Source: Candidatus Omnitrophota bacterium | GTDB taxonomy: Bacteria > Omnitrophota > Gorgyraeia > Gygaellales > Profunditerraquicolaceae | Length of the DNA stretch: 38,976 nt | Assembly (NCBI GenBank): GCA_022013085.1 | Contig: JAKLQX010000034.1 | Location: forward strand, 1-38,976 | Reading direction: 5' to 3' | In this document: positions 1 to 7,904 of the stretch, piece by piece | How the letters are laid out: the number at the start of each line of letters is the position of its first letter | Numbering within the stretch: the stretch's first letter is position 1 | The notes under the pieces: model-generated | Databases searched by the model: none | Told to the model about the DNA's origin: nothing | The model's input: only the letters and a program-made list of their open reading frames with translations | Position numbers and translations under genes: made by a program

Positions 1-47
1 CTTATGAAACCAATCCTTAATACTAAAGGGCTTACCTTATGTCCCAT
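1..47 (-). CDS. rpsC: 30S ribosomal protein S3, N-terminal fragment
   Basis: Only the first 15 codons are inside the window; the gene continues past the left edge. Reading leftward from the ATG at 45-47 gives MGHKVSPLVLRIGFI, which matches the conserved S3 start (MGQKV-P-x-RLGI type). S3 binds 16S rRNA at the mRNA entry channel of the 30S subunit. The start overlaps the last 11 bases of rplV, and rpsS-rplV-rpsC is the standard S10-operon order, so position and sequence agree. The stretch is too short to say anything about the rest of the protein. Confidence 0.85.
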   Translation of the reverse strand, partial: MGHKVSPLVLRIGFI

Positions 48-390
48 GAATTATGCTCTCCTGTTTTAAATCTAACTCAATTTTTATATGCACAGTGCGT
101 TTACGAATTGATGCAGCGCGGCCAAACGCAGCAGCCTTAAATCTTTTCCAAACCGGCCCCGGATTAGCCACAATTTTGGAAACATATAACTTGTCTACTT
201 GAAAACCTTTTATTTTAGCATTGGCAATTGCAGATCTCAATATCTTTATTAAATATTCCTTCGGCCTTTTATTAATAGTACGTAAAATCGCTTCTGCTGT
301 CCCCGCGTCTTTTCCGCGGATTAAATCTAAAACCAAGCGAACTTTACTTGGAGATAATCTTAAAAATTTCCCTTCAGCTTTTGCAATCAT
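37..390 (-). CDS. rplV: 50S ribosomal protein L22
   Basis: L22 is an early-assembly 23S rRNA-binding protein whose long hairpin lines the peptide exit tunnel. The product is 117 aa, close to the family's usual 110-120. The N-terminus (MIAKAEGKFLRLSPSKVRLV) and the C-terminal beta-hairpin region (NPGPVWKRFKAAAFGRAASIRKR) are typical. An open frame extends 23 codons further upstream into rpsS, but the ATG at 388-390 is chosen because it lies 1 base after the rpsS stop and gives the conserved family N-terminus. The 3' end overlaps the rpsC start by 11 bases, which suggests translational coupling. Confidence 0.95.
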   Translation of the reverse strand: MIAKAEGKFLRLSPSKVRLVLDLIRGKDAGTAEAILRTINKRPKEYLIKILRSAIANAKIKGFQVDKLYVSKIVANPGPVWKRFKAAAFGRAASIRKRTVHIKIELDLKQESIIHGT

Positions 391-391
391 T

Positions 392-679
392 TTACGTCTT
401 CTCCAGCGCTTTCTTAGCTTTGATACCGCCGTGCTTCCTAAATATTCTCGAAGGCGCAAATTCGCCTAACTTATGGCCTACCATATTTTCGGTAACAAAC
501 ACCGGAATATGCCTTTTGCCATCATAAACCGCAAAAGTAAGGCCGACAAAATCCGGAATAATTGTAGAGCGGCGGCTCCAGGTTTTAATCGCCTGACGCA
601 ACCCAGCTTGAGTCTGTTTTTTAATCTTCCTTAATAAACTTTCCTCAACATATGGACCTTTTTTCAGTGATCGCGGCAT
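392..679 (-). CDS. rpsS: 30S ribosomal protein S19
   Basis: S19 sits in the head of the 30S subunit and contacts S13 and the A-site region. The 95-aa product has the typical start [19 protein letters not shown] and the conserved core [24 protein letters not shown]. Length is normal (about 92-95 aa). The start codon follows the rplB stop by a single base, so both genes are on one transcript and probably translated by coupled initiation. Nothing in the protein is unusual. Confidence 0.97.
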   Translation of the reverse strand: MPRSLKKGPYVEESLLRKIKKQTQAGLRQAIKTWSRRSTIIPDFVGLTFAVYDGKRHIPVFVTENMVGHKLGEFAPSRIFRKHGGIKAKKALEKT

Positions 680-680
680 A

Positions 681-1517
681 TTATGGTTTCCTTCTCTTTA
701 CAATAAATTTGTTAGAATATTTTTTACGATTTCTAGTGCGGTATCCTTTGGTAGGTTTACCCCAAGGCGTAACCGGATGAGGATTACCTTGGCCGGATTT
801 ACCTTCGCCACCACCGTGTGGATGGTCAACAGGATTCATCGCCACACCTCTTACCGAAGGCCTGATCCCAAGCCAGCGGCTTTTTCCTGCCTTCCCTAAA
901 GTAATTGCTTCATGATCAATATTACCAACCTGGCCGATGGTAGCATGACAATCCAAACTTACTAATCTTATTTCTCCGGAAGGTAAGCGCACATGCGCAA
1001 ATTCACTTTCTTTAGCCATAATCTGAGCACTCGTTCCGGCACCGCGTACAATCTGGCCGCCTTTACCTTGAAATAACTCAATATTATGTATTAGGGTTCC
1101 AGAAGGGATATTACGCAAGAGAAGGCAATTGCCTACATTAATCTCGATGTCTTTCTGATTACTAGAAACAATTATATCATTTACATTCAGCCCTACCGGA
1201 GCAACAATATATCTTTTCTCTTTATCCGGATATTCAACTAAAGCAATTCTAGCTGATCGGTTAGGATCATACTCAATAGCAAGAACCTTTGCCGGCTGAT
1301 CATAGATATTACGTTTAAAATCAATTATACGCAACATCCGCTTATGCCCGCCTCCTATATGCCTGGTAGTTATACGGCCATGCGCGTTCCTTCCACCGGT
1401 TTTCTTAAGCGGAAGCAGTAATGAACGCTCAGGCTTATGTTTAGTGATCTCTTTAAAATCCGGGCCGCTCATATGCCTGCGGCTAGGTGTAGTTGGCTTA
1501 AATTTAATGATTCCCAT
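681..1517 (-). CDS. rplB: 50S ribosomal protein L2
   Basis: L2 binds domain IV of 23S rRNA and supports the peptidyl-transferase centre and subunit association. The product is 278 aa, the normal size. It has the N-terminal RNA-binding OB-like part ([19 protein letters not shown] near residues 42-60) and the highly conserved C-terminal loop [13 protein letters not shown] carrying the functional histidine. The gene is preceded in the operon by rplW, but the spacer of 132 bases is much longer than the 0-3 bases usual here and is almost entirely filled by a two-hairpin repeat (1525-1635). Confidence 0.97.
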   Translation of the reverse strand: MGIIKFKPTTPSRRHMSGPDFKEITKHKPERSLLLPLKKTGGRNAHGRITTRHIGGGHKRMLRIIDFKRNIYDQPAKVLAIEYDPNRSARIALVEYPDKEKRYIVAPVGLNVNDIIVSSNQKDIEINVGNCLLLRNIPSGTLIHNIELFQGKGGQIVRGAGTSAQIMAKESEFAHVRLPSGEIRLVSLDCHATIGQVGNIDHEAITLGKAGKSRWLGIRPSVRGVAMNPVDHPHGGGEGKSGQGNPHPVTPWGKPTKGYRTRNRKKYSNKFIVKRRKP

Positions 1518-1524
1518 TAAATGA

Positions 1525-1635
1525 GCGCTTAATTTACGATTCGCCGTAGGCGAAGAGTAAGTTAATGCGCGAATTTATCCCGACGAATATGTGGAAATTG
1601 TCGAAGATAATTTCCACATATCTTATGAGTCGGGA
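1525..1635. repeat. Two-hairpin (bipartite) repeat, copy A
   Basis: This copy fills the rplW-rplB spacer. Hairpin 1 (1525-1570) pairs GCGCTTAATTTAC with GTAAGTTAATGCGC, leaving an A bulge, and encloses a smaller perfect palindrome TTCGCC-GTA-GGCGAA (1540-1554). A linker GAATTTA leads to hairpin 2 (1578-1635): outer arms TCCCGAC/GTCGGGA and perfect inner arms TATGTGGAAATT/AATTTCCACATA, with one side carrying extra unpaired bases. The same arrangement, with different but still pairing stem bases, recurs at 29488-29593 and, inverted, at 18886-18993. No U-tract follows, so it is not an intrinsic terminator. It looks like a REP/MITE-type element; mobility is inferred. Confidence 0.75.
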
Positions 1636-1649
1636 ACTTCCTTGTTTAA

Positions 1650-1916
1650 CTAATTAACCTCAATTTTCTGCCCAGCAACTAAAGTAACTACAGCCTTTTT
1701 AGTATCAGCTGTCCTGCCTAATTGATGCCTAACTCTTTTAAGTTTGCCCATGGAAACAAAAGTATTAACATTCTTTACCTTTACTTTATAAGCTAGCTCA
1801 ACTGCCTTCTTAATCTGAATCTTATTGGCAGAGTTAATTACCAGAAACAAATATTTATTTTGCGGCTGGTAACTTGTTGATTTTTCCGTCTGTAAAAGGG
1901 CTTTGATTATATTCAT
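1650..1916 (-). CDS. rplW: 50S ribosomal protein L23
   Basis: L23 sits at the peptide tunnel exit and is the docking point for SRP and trigger factor. The 88-aa product is slightly short for the family (about 95-100) but has the expected features: LLQTEKSTSYQPQNKYLFLV near the N-terminus, the helix IKKAVELAYKVKVKNVNTF, and a basic loop (GKLKRVRHQLGRT) that binds rRNA. Its ATG overlaps the rplD stop as TAATG, so translation is very likely coupled. A long repeat-filled spacer separates it from rplB downstream. Confidence 0.94.
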   Translation of the reverse strand: MNIIKALLQTEKSTSYQPQNKYLFLVINSANKIQIKKAVELAYKVKVKNVNTFVSMGKLKRVRHQLGRTADTKKAVVTLVAGQKIEVN

Positions 1917-2560
1917 TACTTTAACCTCTTAACTAAATCCGCTAAGCCTGCTTTAGTAATAAGCAGCTTGCTATTATTCATCACTTCATAAACATGAGTA
2001 TCAGTAGCCAAGTTAGAAGTTAAAAAACTTATATTCTTTAAAGCAATCTTTAATTTACTTTCTACTTTATTTGTTATAAATAAAACCTTATTTTCTTTTT
2101 TAGATTTTAAAGAAGATAACTTAAGGTTTCTCAATACCGCCATTGCGAACTTTGTCTTAGGTTCAGCTATCTTAAATTCATCTAAAATAATTAAATTATT
2201 TTCTTTGGCTTTTGCATTTAAGCTGGTCCTTAAAGCCAGAGACTTAATTTTCTGGGGGATATCATAAGAAAAATCCCGAGGATGTGGGCCAAAAACTACA
2301 CCACCATGCCTCCAAAGAGGAGATCGAGTTGAACCTACGCGGGCGCGGCCTGTCCCCTTCTGCTTCCAGGGTTTTTTACCGCCTCCAGAAACTTCACCGC
2401 GTGTTTTAGTTGAAGCTAACCCTTTTCTCTGGTTAGCGCGGTAAGACTCAATTGCTTGATAAAGACAAGCGGTATTTTGAACTCCATCAAAAACAGAAGC
2501 ATCTAATTCTATTTTTTCAATTTCCTTGCCTTCGCTATTATAAACAGGTAAAGTTAACAT
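1916..2560 (-). CDS. rplD: 50S ribosomal protein L4
   Basis: L4 is an early 23S rRNA-binding protein whose extended loop reaches the exit tunnel. The product is 214 aa, within the family range (200-215). The tunnel loop signature is clear: GEVSGGGKKPWKQKGTGRARVGS followed by SPLWRHGGVVFGPHPRDFSY. The C-terminal Rossmann-like half ends with ITKAGLADLVKRL. In proteobacteria L4 autoregulates the S10 operon through a leader; no such leader is evident here because rpsJ is not the first gene of the transcript. The stop overlaps the rplW start. Confidence 0.96.
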   Translation of the reverse strand: MLTLPVYNSEGKEIEKIELDASVFDGVQNTACLYQAIESYRANQRKGLASTKTRGEVSGGGKKPWKQKGTGRARVGSTRSPLWRHGGVVFGPHPRDFSYDIPQKIKSLALRTSLNAKAKENNLIILDEFKIAEPKTKFAMAVLRNLKLSSLKSKKENKVLFITNKVESKLKIALKNISFLTSNLATDTHVYEVMNNSKLLITKAGLADLVKRLK

Positions 2561-2561
2561 A

Positions 2562-3227
2562 TTATTTTTTCGCCACTATCTTTTTTCCACCGGAGGCTAA
2601 TCCGCCTGCGGCGGAAGCCTTCTTTTTTATGGCTTTAGTAATTACGATATAACCATTTTTGTGTCCCGGTACTGCCCCCTCAACTAATATAATATTATTC
2701 TCTAAATCTACTTTAATAACTTTTAAATTCTGAACTGTTACTCTCTCCGCACCCATATGACCGGGCATATGATGCCCGCGAAAAACTCGGCCGGGAGTAG
2801 TACTTGACCCAATAGAACCAACTCGACGATGCGAAGTAGAACCATGAGTTCTCGGCCCACCTTGCCAATGCCAACGTTTCATGCCGCCCTGGAAACCTTT
2901 ACCGATAGAAATACCGCAGACATCTACAAAGTCTCCCTCAGCAAAAAGATCAACCTTCAGCTCATCACCAACCTTATATTCAACATTAGCTTCTTTAGAA
3001 AGATCTTTAATTACTTTACGCGGAGCAATATTTAATTTCTTAAATAGCCCTAATTGAGGTTTTTTTAAATTCTTTTCTTTAGCCAATTCAAAGCCTAGCT
3101 GAATATTCTTATCCATAATCCTAAGGATAGGACAAGGGCCGGCCTCCAAAGCCGTAACTCCCACTTGACTTGAGTCGCTGGCAAACACTTGCGTCATTCC
3201 GATTTTTTTTCCAATTAATCCAATCAT
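2562..3227 (-). CDS. rplC: 50S ribosomal protein L3
   Basis: L3 is one of the two initiator proteins of 50S assembly and approaches the peptidyl-transferase centre. The product is 221 aa. It begins [15 protein letters not shown] and contains the conserved [17 protein letters not shown] and [14 protein letters not shown] segments. The last 25 or so residues ([21 protein letters not shown]) form a basic, low-complexity tail beyond the usual end. That tail is encoded partly by a short palindrome at 2594-2620, so it may have grown by a palindrome insertion. rplD follows after 1 base. Confidence 0.96.
   Translation of the reverse strand: MIGLIGKKIGMTQVFASDSSQVGVTALEAGPCPILRIMDKNIQLGFELAKEKNLKKPQLGLFKKLNIAPRKVIKDLSKEANVEYKVGDELKVDLFAEGDFVDVCGISIGKGFQGGMKRWHWQGGPRTHGSTSHRRVGSIGSSTTPGRVFRGHHMPGHMGAERVTVQNLKVIKVDLENNIILVEGAVPGHKNGYIVITKAIKKKASAAGGLASGGKKIVAKK
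2594..2620. repeat. Palindrome inside rplC (GCC-type)
   Basis: The bases read AGGCT-aa-TCCGCC-TGC-GGCGGA-AGCCT, an 11-bp stem with a two-base bulge and a three-base loop. It is read in frame near the 3' end of rplC, giving the SAAGGLAS stretch. The core CCGCC-NNN-GGCGG is the same type of palindrome found in recX, recA and, in related forms, at 1540 and 15910. Confidence 0.7.
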
Positions 3228-3252
3228 TTCAATTTATCCGTTTTTTGATTTA

Positions 3253-3558
3253 CTACTTGATTTCTACATCCACTCCTGCAGGCAGGTTTAATTTCCTTAA
3301 TGAATCGATGGTCTTAGCTGTGGGTTCAAAGATGTCAATAAGGCGTTTATGGGTAGACAAATCAAACTGTTCACGTGATTTTTTATCCACGTGTGGAGAA
3401 CGCAATACCGTATAAATTTCCCTTTTTGTAGGAAGCGGTACGGGGCCGGAAATCTTGGCCCCAGTGCGCTTAAGCGTCTCCACGATCTCAATTACTGCTT
3501 GATCTAAAAGTCGGTGATCATATGCTTTTAGCTTTAAACGAATCTTTTGTGTATTCAT
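3253..3558 (-). CDS. rpsJ: 30S ribosomal protein S10
   Basis: S10 is a 30S head protein that also serves as NusE, pairing with NusB in transcription antitermination and with NusG in transcription-translation coupling. The 101-aa product has the usual N-terminus ([20 protein letters not shown]) and the conserved segment [29 protein letters not shown]. Length is normal. It is the first gene of the S10 block but follows tuf by only 59 bases with no terminator seen. A purine-rich AAGGGTG lies 8 bases upstream of the ATG. Confidence 0.97.
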   Translation of the reverse strand: MNTQKIRLKLKAYDHRLLDQAVIEIVETLKRTGAKISGPVPLPTKREIYTVLRSPHVDKKSREQFDLSTHKRLIDIFEPTAKTIDSLRKLNLPAGVDVEIK

Positions 3559-3617
3559 AAATCAAACACCCTTAATCCTTTATCTAATGAAATCCCTGCG
3601 AACAAAGCAAACAGAGA

Positions 3618-4820
3618 TTACGCAATAACCTCAGTAACTACTCCTGCTCCAACTGTATGGCCACCTTCGCGAATAGCAAAACGTGATTCTTTTTCTATGG
3701 CGATAGGAGTGATTAACTCCACATCTAGCGCAATATTATCACCAGGCATAACCATCTCTACGCCTTCTGGAAGAGTAGTTGCACCAGTAACATCGGTAGT
3801 ACGGAAATAAAACTGCGGACGATAACCTTTAAAGAAAGGTGTATGCCTTCCACCTTCTTCTTTAGTCAAGATATAAACCTGTGCTTTAAACTTTGTATGC
3901 GGTAAGATTGATTTCGGAGCAGCAATAACCATGCCGCGCTCAATATCATTCTTTTCTACACCTCTTAACAAAAGGCCAACATTGTCACCGGCTTGGCCTT
4001 CATCCAGTAATTTACGGAACATTTCGATCCCGGTAACTACTGATTTTTTAATTGCTGGCCTTAAGCCGATTATCTCAACTTCTTCGCCAACTTTAACTTT
4101 ACCGCGTTCGATTCTTCCGGTACCCACTGTACCTCTACCTTCAATACTAAAAACATCTTCTACCGCCATAAGCAAAGGCTTATCTAATTCTCTAGGAGGA
4201 AGCGGAATAAACTCATCAACTGCTTTCATTAAATCCATAATACACTTAGCATCTGCGCCATTAGCATCAGCAGCAGTATAAGCCTTATTGGCACTACCAC
4301 GAATAATCGGAGTTTTATCTCCCGGATAACCATATTTAGTTAAAAGATCTCTAATCTCCATTTCAACTAAATCCAAGAGCTCTTTGTCATCGACCAAGTC
4401 AACCTTATTCATAAATACAACCATTGATGGAACATTAACCTGACGCGCTAAAAGAATATGTTCTCTAGTCTGAGGCATAGGGCCATCAGCTGCAGAAACT
4501 ACTAATATGGCTCCGTCCATTTGCGCGGCACCAGTAATCATATTCTTAATGTAATCAGCATGGCCCGGGCAGTCAATATGCGCGTAATGGCGAGCATCTG
4601 TTTCATACTCAACATGGGCAACTGAAATAGTAACTACTTTTGTTTCGTCTCTAACAGTTCCACCCTTAGCAATATCCGCATAGTCTCTATGTGCGGCTTT
4701 ACCGAGTTTTGATAAAACATTACAAATGGCAGCAGTAAGCGTAGTCTTACCATGGTCAATATGGCCAATGGTTCCAATATTTACATGCGGTTTACTTCTT
4801 ACAAATTTTTCTTTAGCCAT
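3618..4820 (-). CDS. tuf: Elongation factor Tu (PVC-type switch I)
   Basis: This GTPase delivers aminoacyl-tRNA to the ribosomal A site. The 400-aa product has P-loop GHIDHGKT (19-26), G3 DCPGH (83-87), NKVD near residue 138 and intact beta-barrel domains 2 and 3 ([37 protein letters not shown]). Switch I is unusual: where most bacteria have RGITI, this protein reads KVVTI (61-65). It keeps the Mg-coordinating threonine (T64) but not the preceding Arg-Gly. The preceding segment [13 protein letters not shown] also differs from the common form. I remember this pattern from planctomycete EF-Tu. A GC-rich hairpin lies in the 64-base gap before the gene, and AAGGAGG is a strong Shine-Dalgarno. Confidence 0.97.
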   Translation of the reverse strand: MAKEKFVRSKPHVNIGTIGHIDHGKTTLTAAICNVLSKLGKAAHRDYADIAKGGTVRDETKVVTISVAHVEYETDARHYAHIDCPGHADYIKNMITGAAQMDGAILVVSAADGPMPQTREHILLARQVNVPSMVVFMNKVDLVDDKELLDLVEMEIRDLLTKYGYPGDKTPIIRGSANKAYTAADANGADAKCIMDLMKAVDEFIPLPPRELDKPLLMAVEDVFSIEGRGTVGTGRIERGKVKVGEEVEIIGLRPAIKKSVVTGIEMFRKLLDEGQAGDNVGLLLRGVEKNDIERGMVIAAPKSILPHTKFKAQVYILTKEEGGRHTPFFKGYRPQFYFRTTDVTGATTLPEGVEMVMPGDNIALDVELITPIAIEKESRFAIREGGHTVGAGVVTEVIA

Positions 4821-4846
4821 TTCTTATCCTCCTTGCCCCTAAGGGT

Positions 4847-4878
4847 ACACCCGCGCAACTCTTTTAAGCGCGGGGTGT
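4847..4878 (-). promoter_or_regulatory. GC-rich hairpin ahead of tuf
   Basis: On the transcribed strand the bases are ACACCCCGCGC, an 11-nt loop (TTAAAAGAGTT), then GCGCGGGTGT. This gives a 10-bp stem with one bulged C. It lies just after the fusA stop and about 26 bases upstream of the tuf ATG. No U-tract follows, so it is not a standard terminator. Nearly the same hairpin, including most of the loop, occurs before rplL (15896-15956). A role in mRNA processing, stability or pausing that raises tuf expression is an inference. Confidence 0.65.
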
Positions 4879-4884
4879 TACTTT

Positions 4885-6981
4885 CTAAAAAGTTTTCCTT
4901 GCGTTTGCATTTGATGAACCTGCAACAATTTTCTCCGCTACATGCGCAGGAACCTCGCTGTAAAACGAAGGTTCCATTGTATACGATGCACGGCCTTGTG
5001 TCAAGGACCTTGTTATAGTTGCATAATTAAAAACTTCAGACAACGGAACGTTCGCTCGGATAGTACGTAAATTTAATCTCTGGCCCAATGCAATAATTTT
5101 TGCCCGACGGCTACTTAAATCTCCAATAATTTGTCCCATAAATTCTTCCGGCACAATTACCTCAATATCCATAATCGGCTCAAGTAATACTGGATTTGCT
5201 TTCTTCATTCCATCTTGAAAAGCAATGGATCCTGCCATTTTAAATGCTAGTTCCGAAGAATCAACTTCATGAAATGATCCGTCAACTAAAACTACTTTTA
5301 CGTCGGTAACCGGATAACCTGCCAGAACGCCATTTTTGGCTGCCCCCATTATACCTTGTTTTACCGCCGGAATAAATTCACGCGGAATAGAACCACTTTT
5401 TATTTTATCCTCAAAAGTAATACCTGTACCAGGAACTTCTTGTGGGCTCATTTCAATAACACAATGGCCATATTGTCCGCGGCCACCAGATTGCGAGATA
5501 AATTTGCCGACGCTAGGAACGCTTTTTCTAATTGTCTCACGATAAGCAACCTGGGGAGCGCCAACGGTAGCCTCGACATTAAACTCGCGTAAAATTCTAT
5601 CAATAATAATTTCTAGATGCAATTGCCCCATACCCGCGATAAGAGTCTGGCCAGTTTCCTGATTATAGGTGACCCTAAATGAAGGATCTTCGTCTTCAAG
5701 TTTATGCATAGCCAACCCTAATTTTTCCTGGGCATCTTTTGATTTAGGCTCAATTGCCTGCTGAATAACTGGTTCAGGAAAACGCATAGCTTCAATAAGA
5801 ATTGGATTTTTTTCCGTGCAAAGCGTATCTCCCGTCTTAGTATCTTTTAAACCAACAAGAGCCGCAATATCTCCGGTTGAAATACTATCAATCATCTCCT
5901 GATGGTTAGCATGCATTTTTACAATTTTAGTAACACGCTCTCTTTCTCTTTTAGAGGCGTTATAAATATAAGTTCCGGCATCAAGCGTGCCAGAATACAT
6001 TCTTGTAAAATATATCTTTCCAACAAAAGGGTCTGTAGCAACCTTAAAACATAGAGCAGTAAAAGGGGCTAAATCATCCGCAGCCACTTCTTCAAATTCT
6101 CCGGTATCCGGATGAGTGCCTTTTACTGGTGGCACATCAACTGGAGAAGGAAGATAATCTTTTACAGCGTCTAAAACCAGCTGCACTCCTTTATTTTTAA
6201 AAGCCGAACCACAAAGTACCGGCACAAATTTATTAGCAATCACTGTCCGGCGTATTGCTTTCTTTAGCTGTTCATTAGTTACAGCCTTTCCATGTAAATA
6301 ATCCTCGGCTAACAAATCATCCCCATCAGCAACTTTTTCTATTAAAATCATACGGTATTTTTCGCAATCCGCCAACATATCGCCAGGCACCTCGAGAATT
6401 TCCATCTCTTTACCCAGATCATCCTTATAATGCACTAACTTTTTATCAACCAGGTCTACAACGCCGCTAAAATCTGATTCTTTGCCAAAAGGAAGCTGAA
6501 TCGCCGCGACATTCGCGCCTAATCTTTCATGCATCTGCGCGATACAATCAAAAAAGTTTGAACCCGTGCGATCCATCTTATTCACAAAAGCAATACGCGG
6601 CACATTATAACGATCTGCTTGGCGCCATACAGTTTCTGATTGCGGCTCAACTCCGCCAACTCCGCAAAAAACAACTACTGCGCCGTCTAAGACCTTTAAT
6701 GATCTTTCTACTTCAATAGTAAAATCAACATGGCCCGGGGTATCAATTAAATTAATGGTTATATCTTTCCAAACGCAAGTGGTTGCAGCAGCGGTAATCG
6801 TGATACCTCGCTCCTGCTCTTGAACCATCCAATCCATAGTCGCGGCGCCATCATGAACTTCACCTAATTTATAATTCTTACCTGTATAAAATAGCACACG
6901 CTCGCTAGTAGTAGTTTTACCCGCGTCGATATGTGCAATTATCCCAATATTCCTTATTCTTTCTAACGGTATTTTTCTCAT
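4885..6981 (-). CDS. fusA: Elongation factor G
   Basis: EF-G is the GTPase that drives translocation and, with RRF, ribosome recycling. The 698-aa product is full length. The G domain is at the N-terminus, with AHIDAGKTT near residues 16-24, canonical switch [16 protein letters not shown] and NKMDRTG. Domain IV ([12 protein letters not shown]) and domain V ([28 protein letters not shown]) are intact. The start is 3 bases after the rpsG stop. Unlike the neighbouring EF-Tu, the switch I motif here is the common bacterial form, so the EF-Tu variation is not a general feature of this genome's translational GTPases. Confidence 0.97.
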   Translation of the reverse strand: MRKIPLERIRNIGIIAHIDAGKTTTSERVLFYTGKNYKLGEVHDGAATMDWMVQEQERGITITAAATTCVWKDITINLIDTPGHVDFTIEVERSLKVLDGAVVVFCGVGGVEPQSETVWRQADRYNVPRIAFVNKMDRTGSNFFDCIAQMHERLGANVAAIQLPFGKESDFSGVVDLVDKKLVHYKDDLGKEMEILEVPGDMLADCEKYRMILIEKVADGDDLLAEDYLHGKAVTNEQLKKAIRRTVIANKFVPVLCGSAFKNKGVQLVLDAVKDYLPSPVDVPPVKGTHPDTGEFEEVAADDLAPFTALCFKVATDPFVGKIYFTRMYSGTLDAGTYIYNASKRERERVTKIVKMHANHQEMIDSISTGDIAALVGLKDTKTGDTLCTEKNPILIEAMRFPEPVIQQAIEPKSKDAQEKLGLAMHKLEDEDPSFRVTYNQETGQTLIAGMGQLHLEIIIDRILREFNVEATVGAPQVAYRETIRKSVPSVGKFISQSGGRGQYGHCVIEMSPQEVPGTGITFEDKIKSGSIPREFIPAVKQGIMGAAKNGVLAGYPVTDVKVVLVDGSFHEVDSSELAFKMAGSIAFQDGMKKANPVLLEPIMDIEVIVPEEFMGQIIGDLSSRRAKIIALGQRLNLRTIRANVPLSEVFNYATITRSLTQGRASYTMEPSFYSEVPAHVAEKIVAGSSNANARKTF

Positions 6982-6984
6982 ATC

Positions 6985-7455
6985 TTACCAGCGGAAATGC
7001 GCATAGGCTTTGTTACTTTCAGCCATTTTATGTGTATCATCTCTCTTTTTAATCGAAGAACCCTCGCCTTTGTATGCTGCGATAATCTCATCAGCCAATT
7101 TTTCCTGCATAGGTTTTCCTTTTCTATTCTGGGAAAAATCCCTGATCCAGCGCAAAGCAATAGAAGTACCTCGCTCCGGCCTTACTTCAATAGGAACCTG
7201 GTACGTTGCCCCACCAACCCTACGCGGTTTTACTTCTAAGCGCGGACGGGCATTATCCAATGCTTTATAAAATACTTTTAAAACATCTTCTTCATTTAAA
7301 TTCTTCTGCACAATATCAAAAGCGCCGTAAACCATCTTCTCGGCGATTGACTTCTTACCTGCCAACATCACCATGTTAATAAATTTGGCAACTATTTTAC
7401 TGTTAAACTTAGGATCGGATAAAATATTTCTTTCTTGCGCTTTTCTTCTTCTCAT
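6985..7455 (-). CDS. rpsG: 30S ribosomal protein S7
   Basis: S7 nucleates assembly of the 30S head and lines the E site. The 156-aa product is normal in length and has the conserved segments MRRRKAQERNILSDPKF, DNARPRLEVKPRRVGGATYQVPIEV and the C-terminal KAYAHFRW. The AGGGGAG sequence 9 bases before the ATG is the likely ribosome-binding site. The 65-base spacer to rpsL contains a palindromic repeat, an exception to the otherwise tight spacing of the str block. Confidence 0.97.
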   Translation of the reverse strand: MRRRKAQERNILSDPKFNSKIVAKFINMVMLAGKKSIAEKMVYGAFDIVQKNLNEEDVLKVFYKALDNARPRLEVKPRRVGGATYQVPIEVRPERGTSIALRWIRDFSQNRKGKPMQEKLADEIIAAYKGEGSSIKKRDDTHKMAESNKAYAHFRW

Positions 7456-7495
7456 CCTTCGACACTCCCCTTATCCGTTTCGTTATTTACTTAAG

Positions 7496-7524
7496 ATGAC
7501 CCTGAGCGAAGTCAAACGGGTCAT
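7496..7524. repeat. Palindrome with a TGAGCGAAGTC core between rpsL and rpsG
   Basis: Perfect arms ATGACCC (7496-7502) and GGGTCAT (7518-7524) enclose TGAGCGAAGTCAAAC; the right arm includes the rpsL stop codon. The sequence resembles the dispersed CCTGAGCGAAGTCGAAGG repeat that I know from many environmental bacterial genomes, and a separate CCTTCGAC lies at the rpsG end of the same spacer. It could be a decayed copy of such a repeat; this identification is from memory. Confidence 0.55.
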
Positions 7525-7901
7525 TGTTTATCCTTTGGTTTCTTTGCTCCATACTTTGAACGCGATCTTCTGCGGGCATTAACCCCTGAAGCATCCAGTG
7601 TTCCTCTGACAATATGATATCTAACACCCGGCAAATCTTTAACTCTACCGCCTCTGACTAAAACAATCGAGTGCTCCTGAAGGTTATGCCCTTCACCCGG
7701 TATGTAAGCAGTAACCTCGATACCAGTAGTAAGCCTAACCCTGGCGATCTTTCTCAAAGCAGAGTTGGGTTTCTTAGGTGTCATAGTACGCACCTGCAAA
7801 CAAACCCCTCTTCTCTGAGGACAGGATTTTAAAGCCGGTGATTTACTTTTCTTATTTTTAGAAACTCGACCAAATCTGATTAGCTGAGCAATTGTTGGCA
7901 T
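7521..7901 (-). CDS. rpsL: 30S ribosomal protein S12
   Basis: S12 sits at the decoding centre and controls tRNA-selection accuracy. The 126-aa product contains the two conserved loops where streptomycin-resistance changes arise, [11 protein letters not shown] and [13 protein letters not shown]. Both have the drug-sensitive residues (Lys in both loops). The start is 3 bases downstream of the rpoC stop. The stop codon is part of a short palindrome shared with the spacer to rpsG. rpsL-rpsG-fusA-tuf is the classic str operon order. Confidence 0.97.
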   Translation of the reverse strand: MPTIAQLIRFGRVSKNKKSKSPALKSCPQRRGVCLQVRTMTPKKPNSALRKIARVRLTTGIEVTAYIPGEGHNLQEHSIVLVRGGRVKDLPGVRYHIVRGTLDASGVNARRRSRSKYGAKKPKDKQ

Positions 7902-7904
7902 ATA

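Noticed and set aside
1578-1635. Hairpin 2 copies read as intrinsic terminators
   Set aside because: No T-run follows on either strand, and copies lie in the middle of essential operons in both orientations.
3547-3810. Plus-strand open frames opposite tuf, rpoB, pdxA, alaS and others
   Set aside because: They are antisense shadows of well-recognised genes, lack ribosome-binding sites and have Ser/Ile-rich compositions typical of complementary reading.
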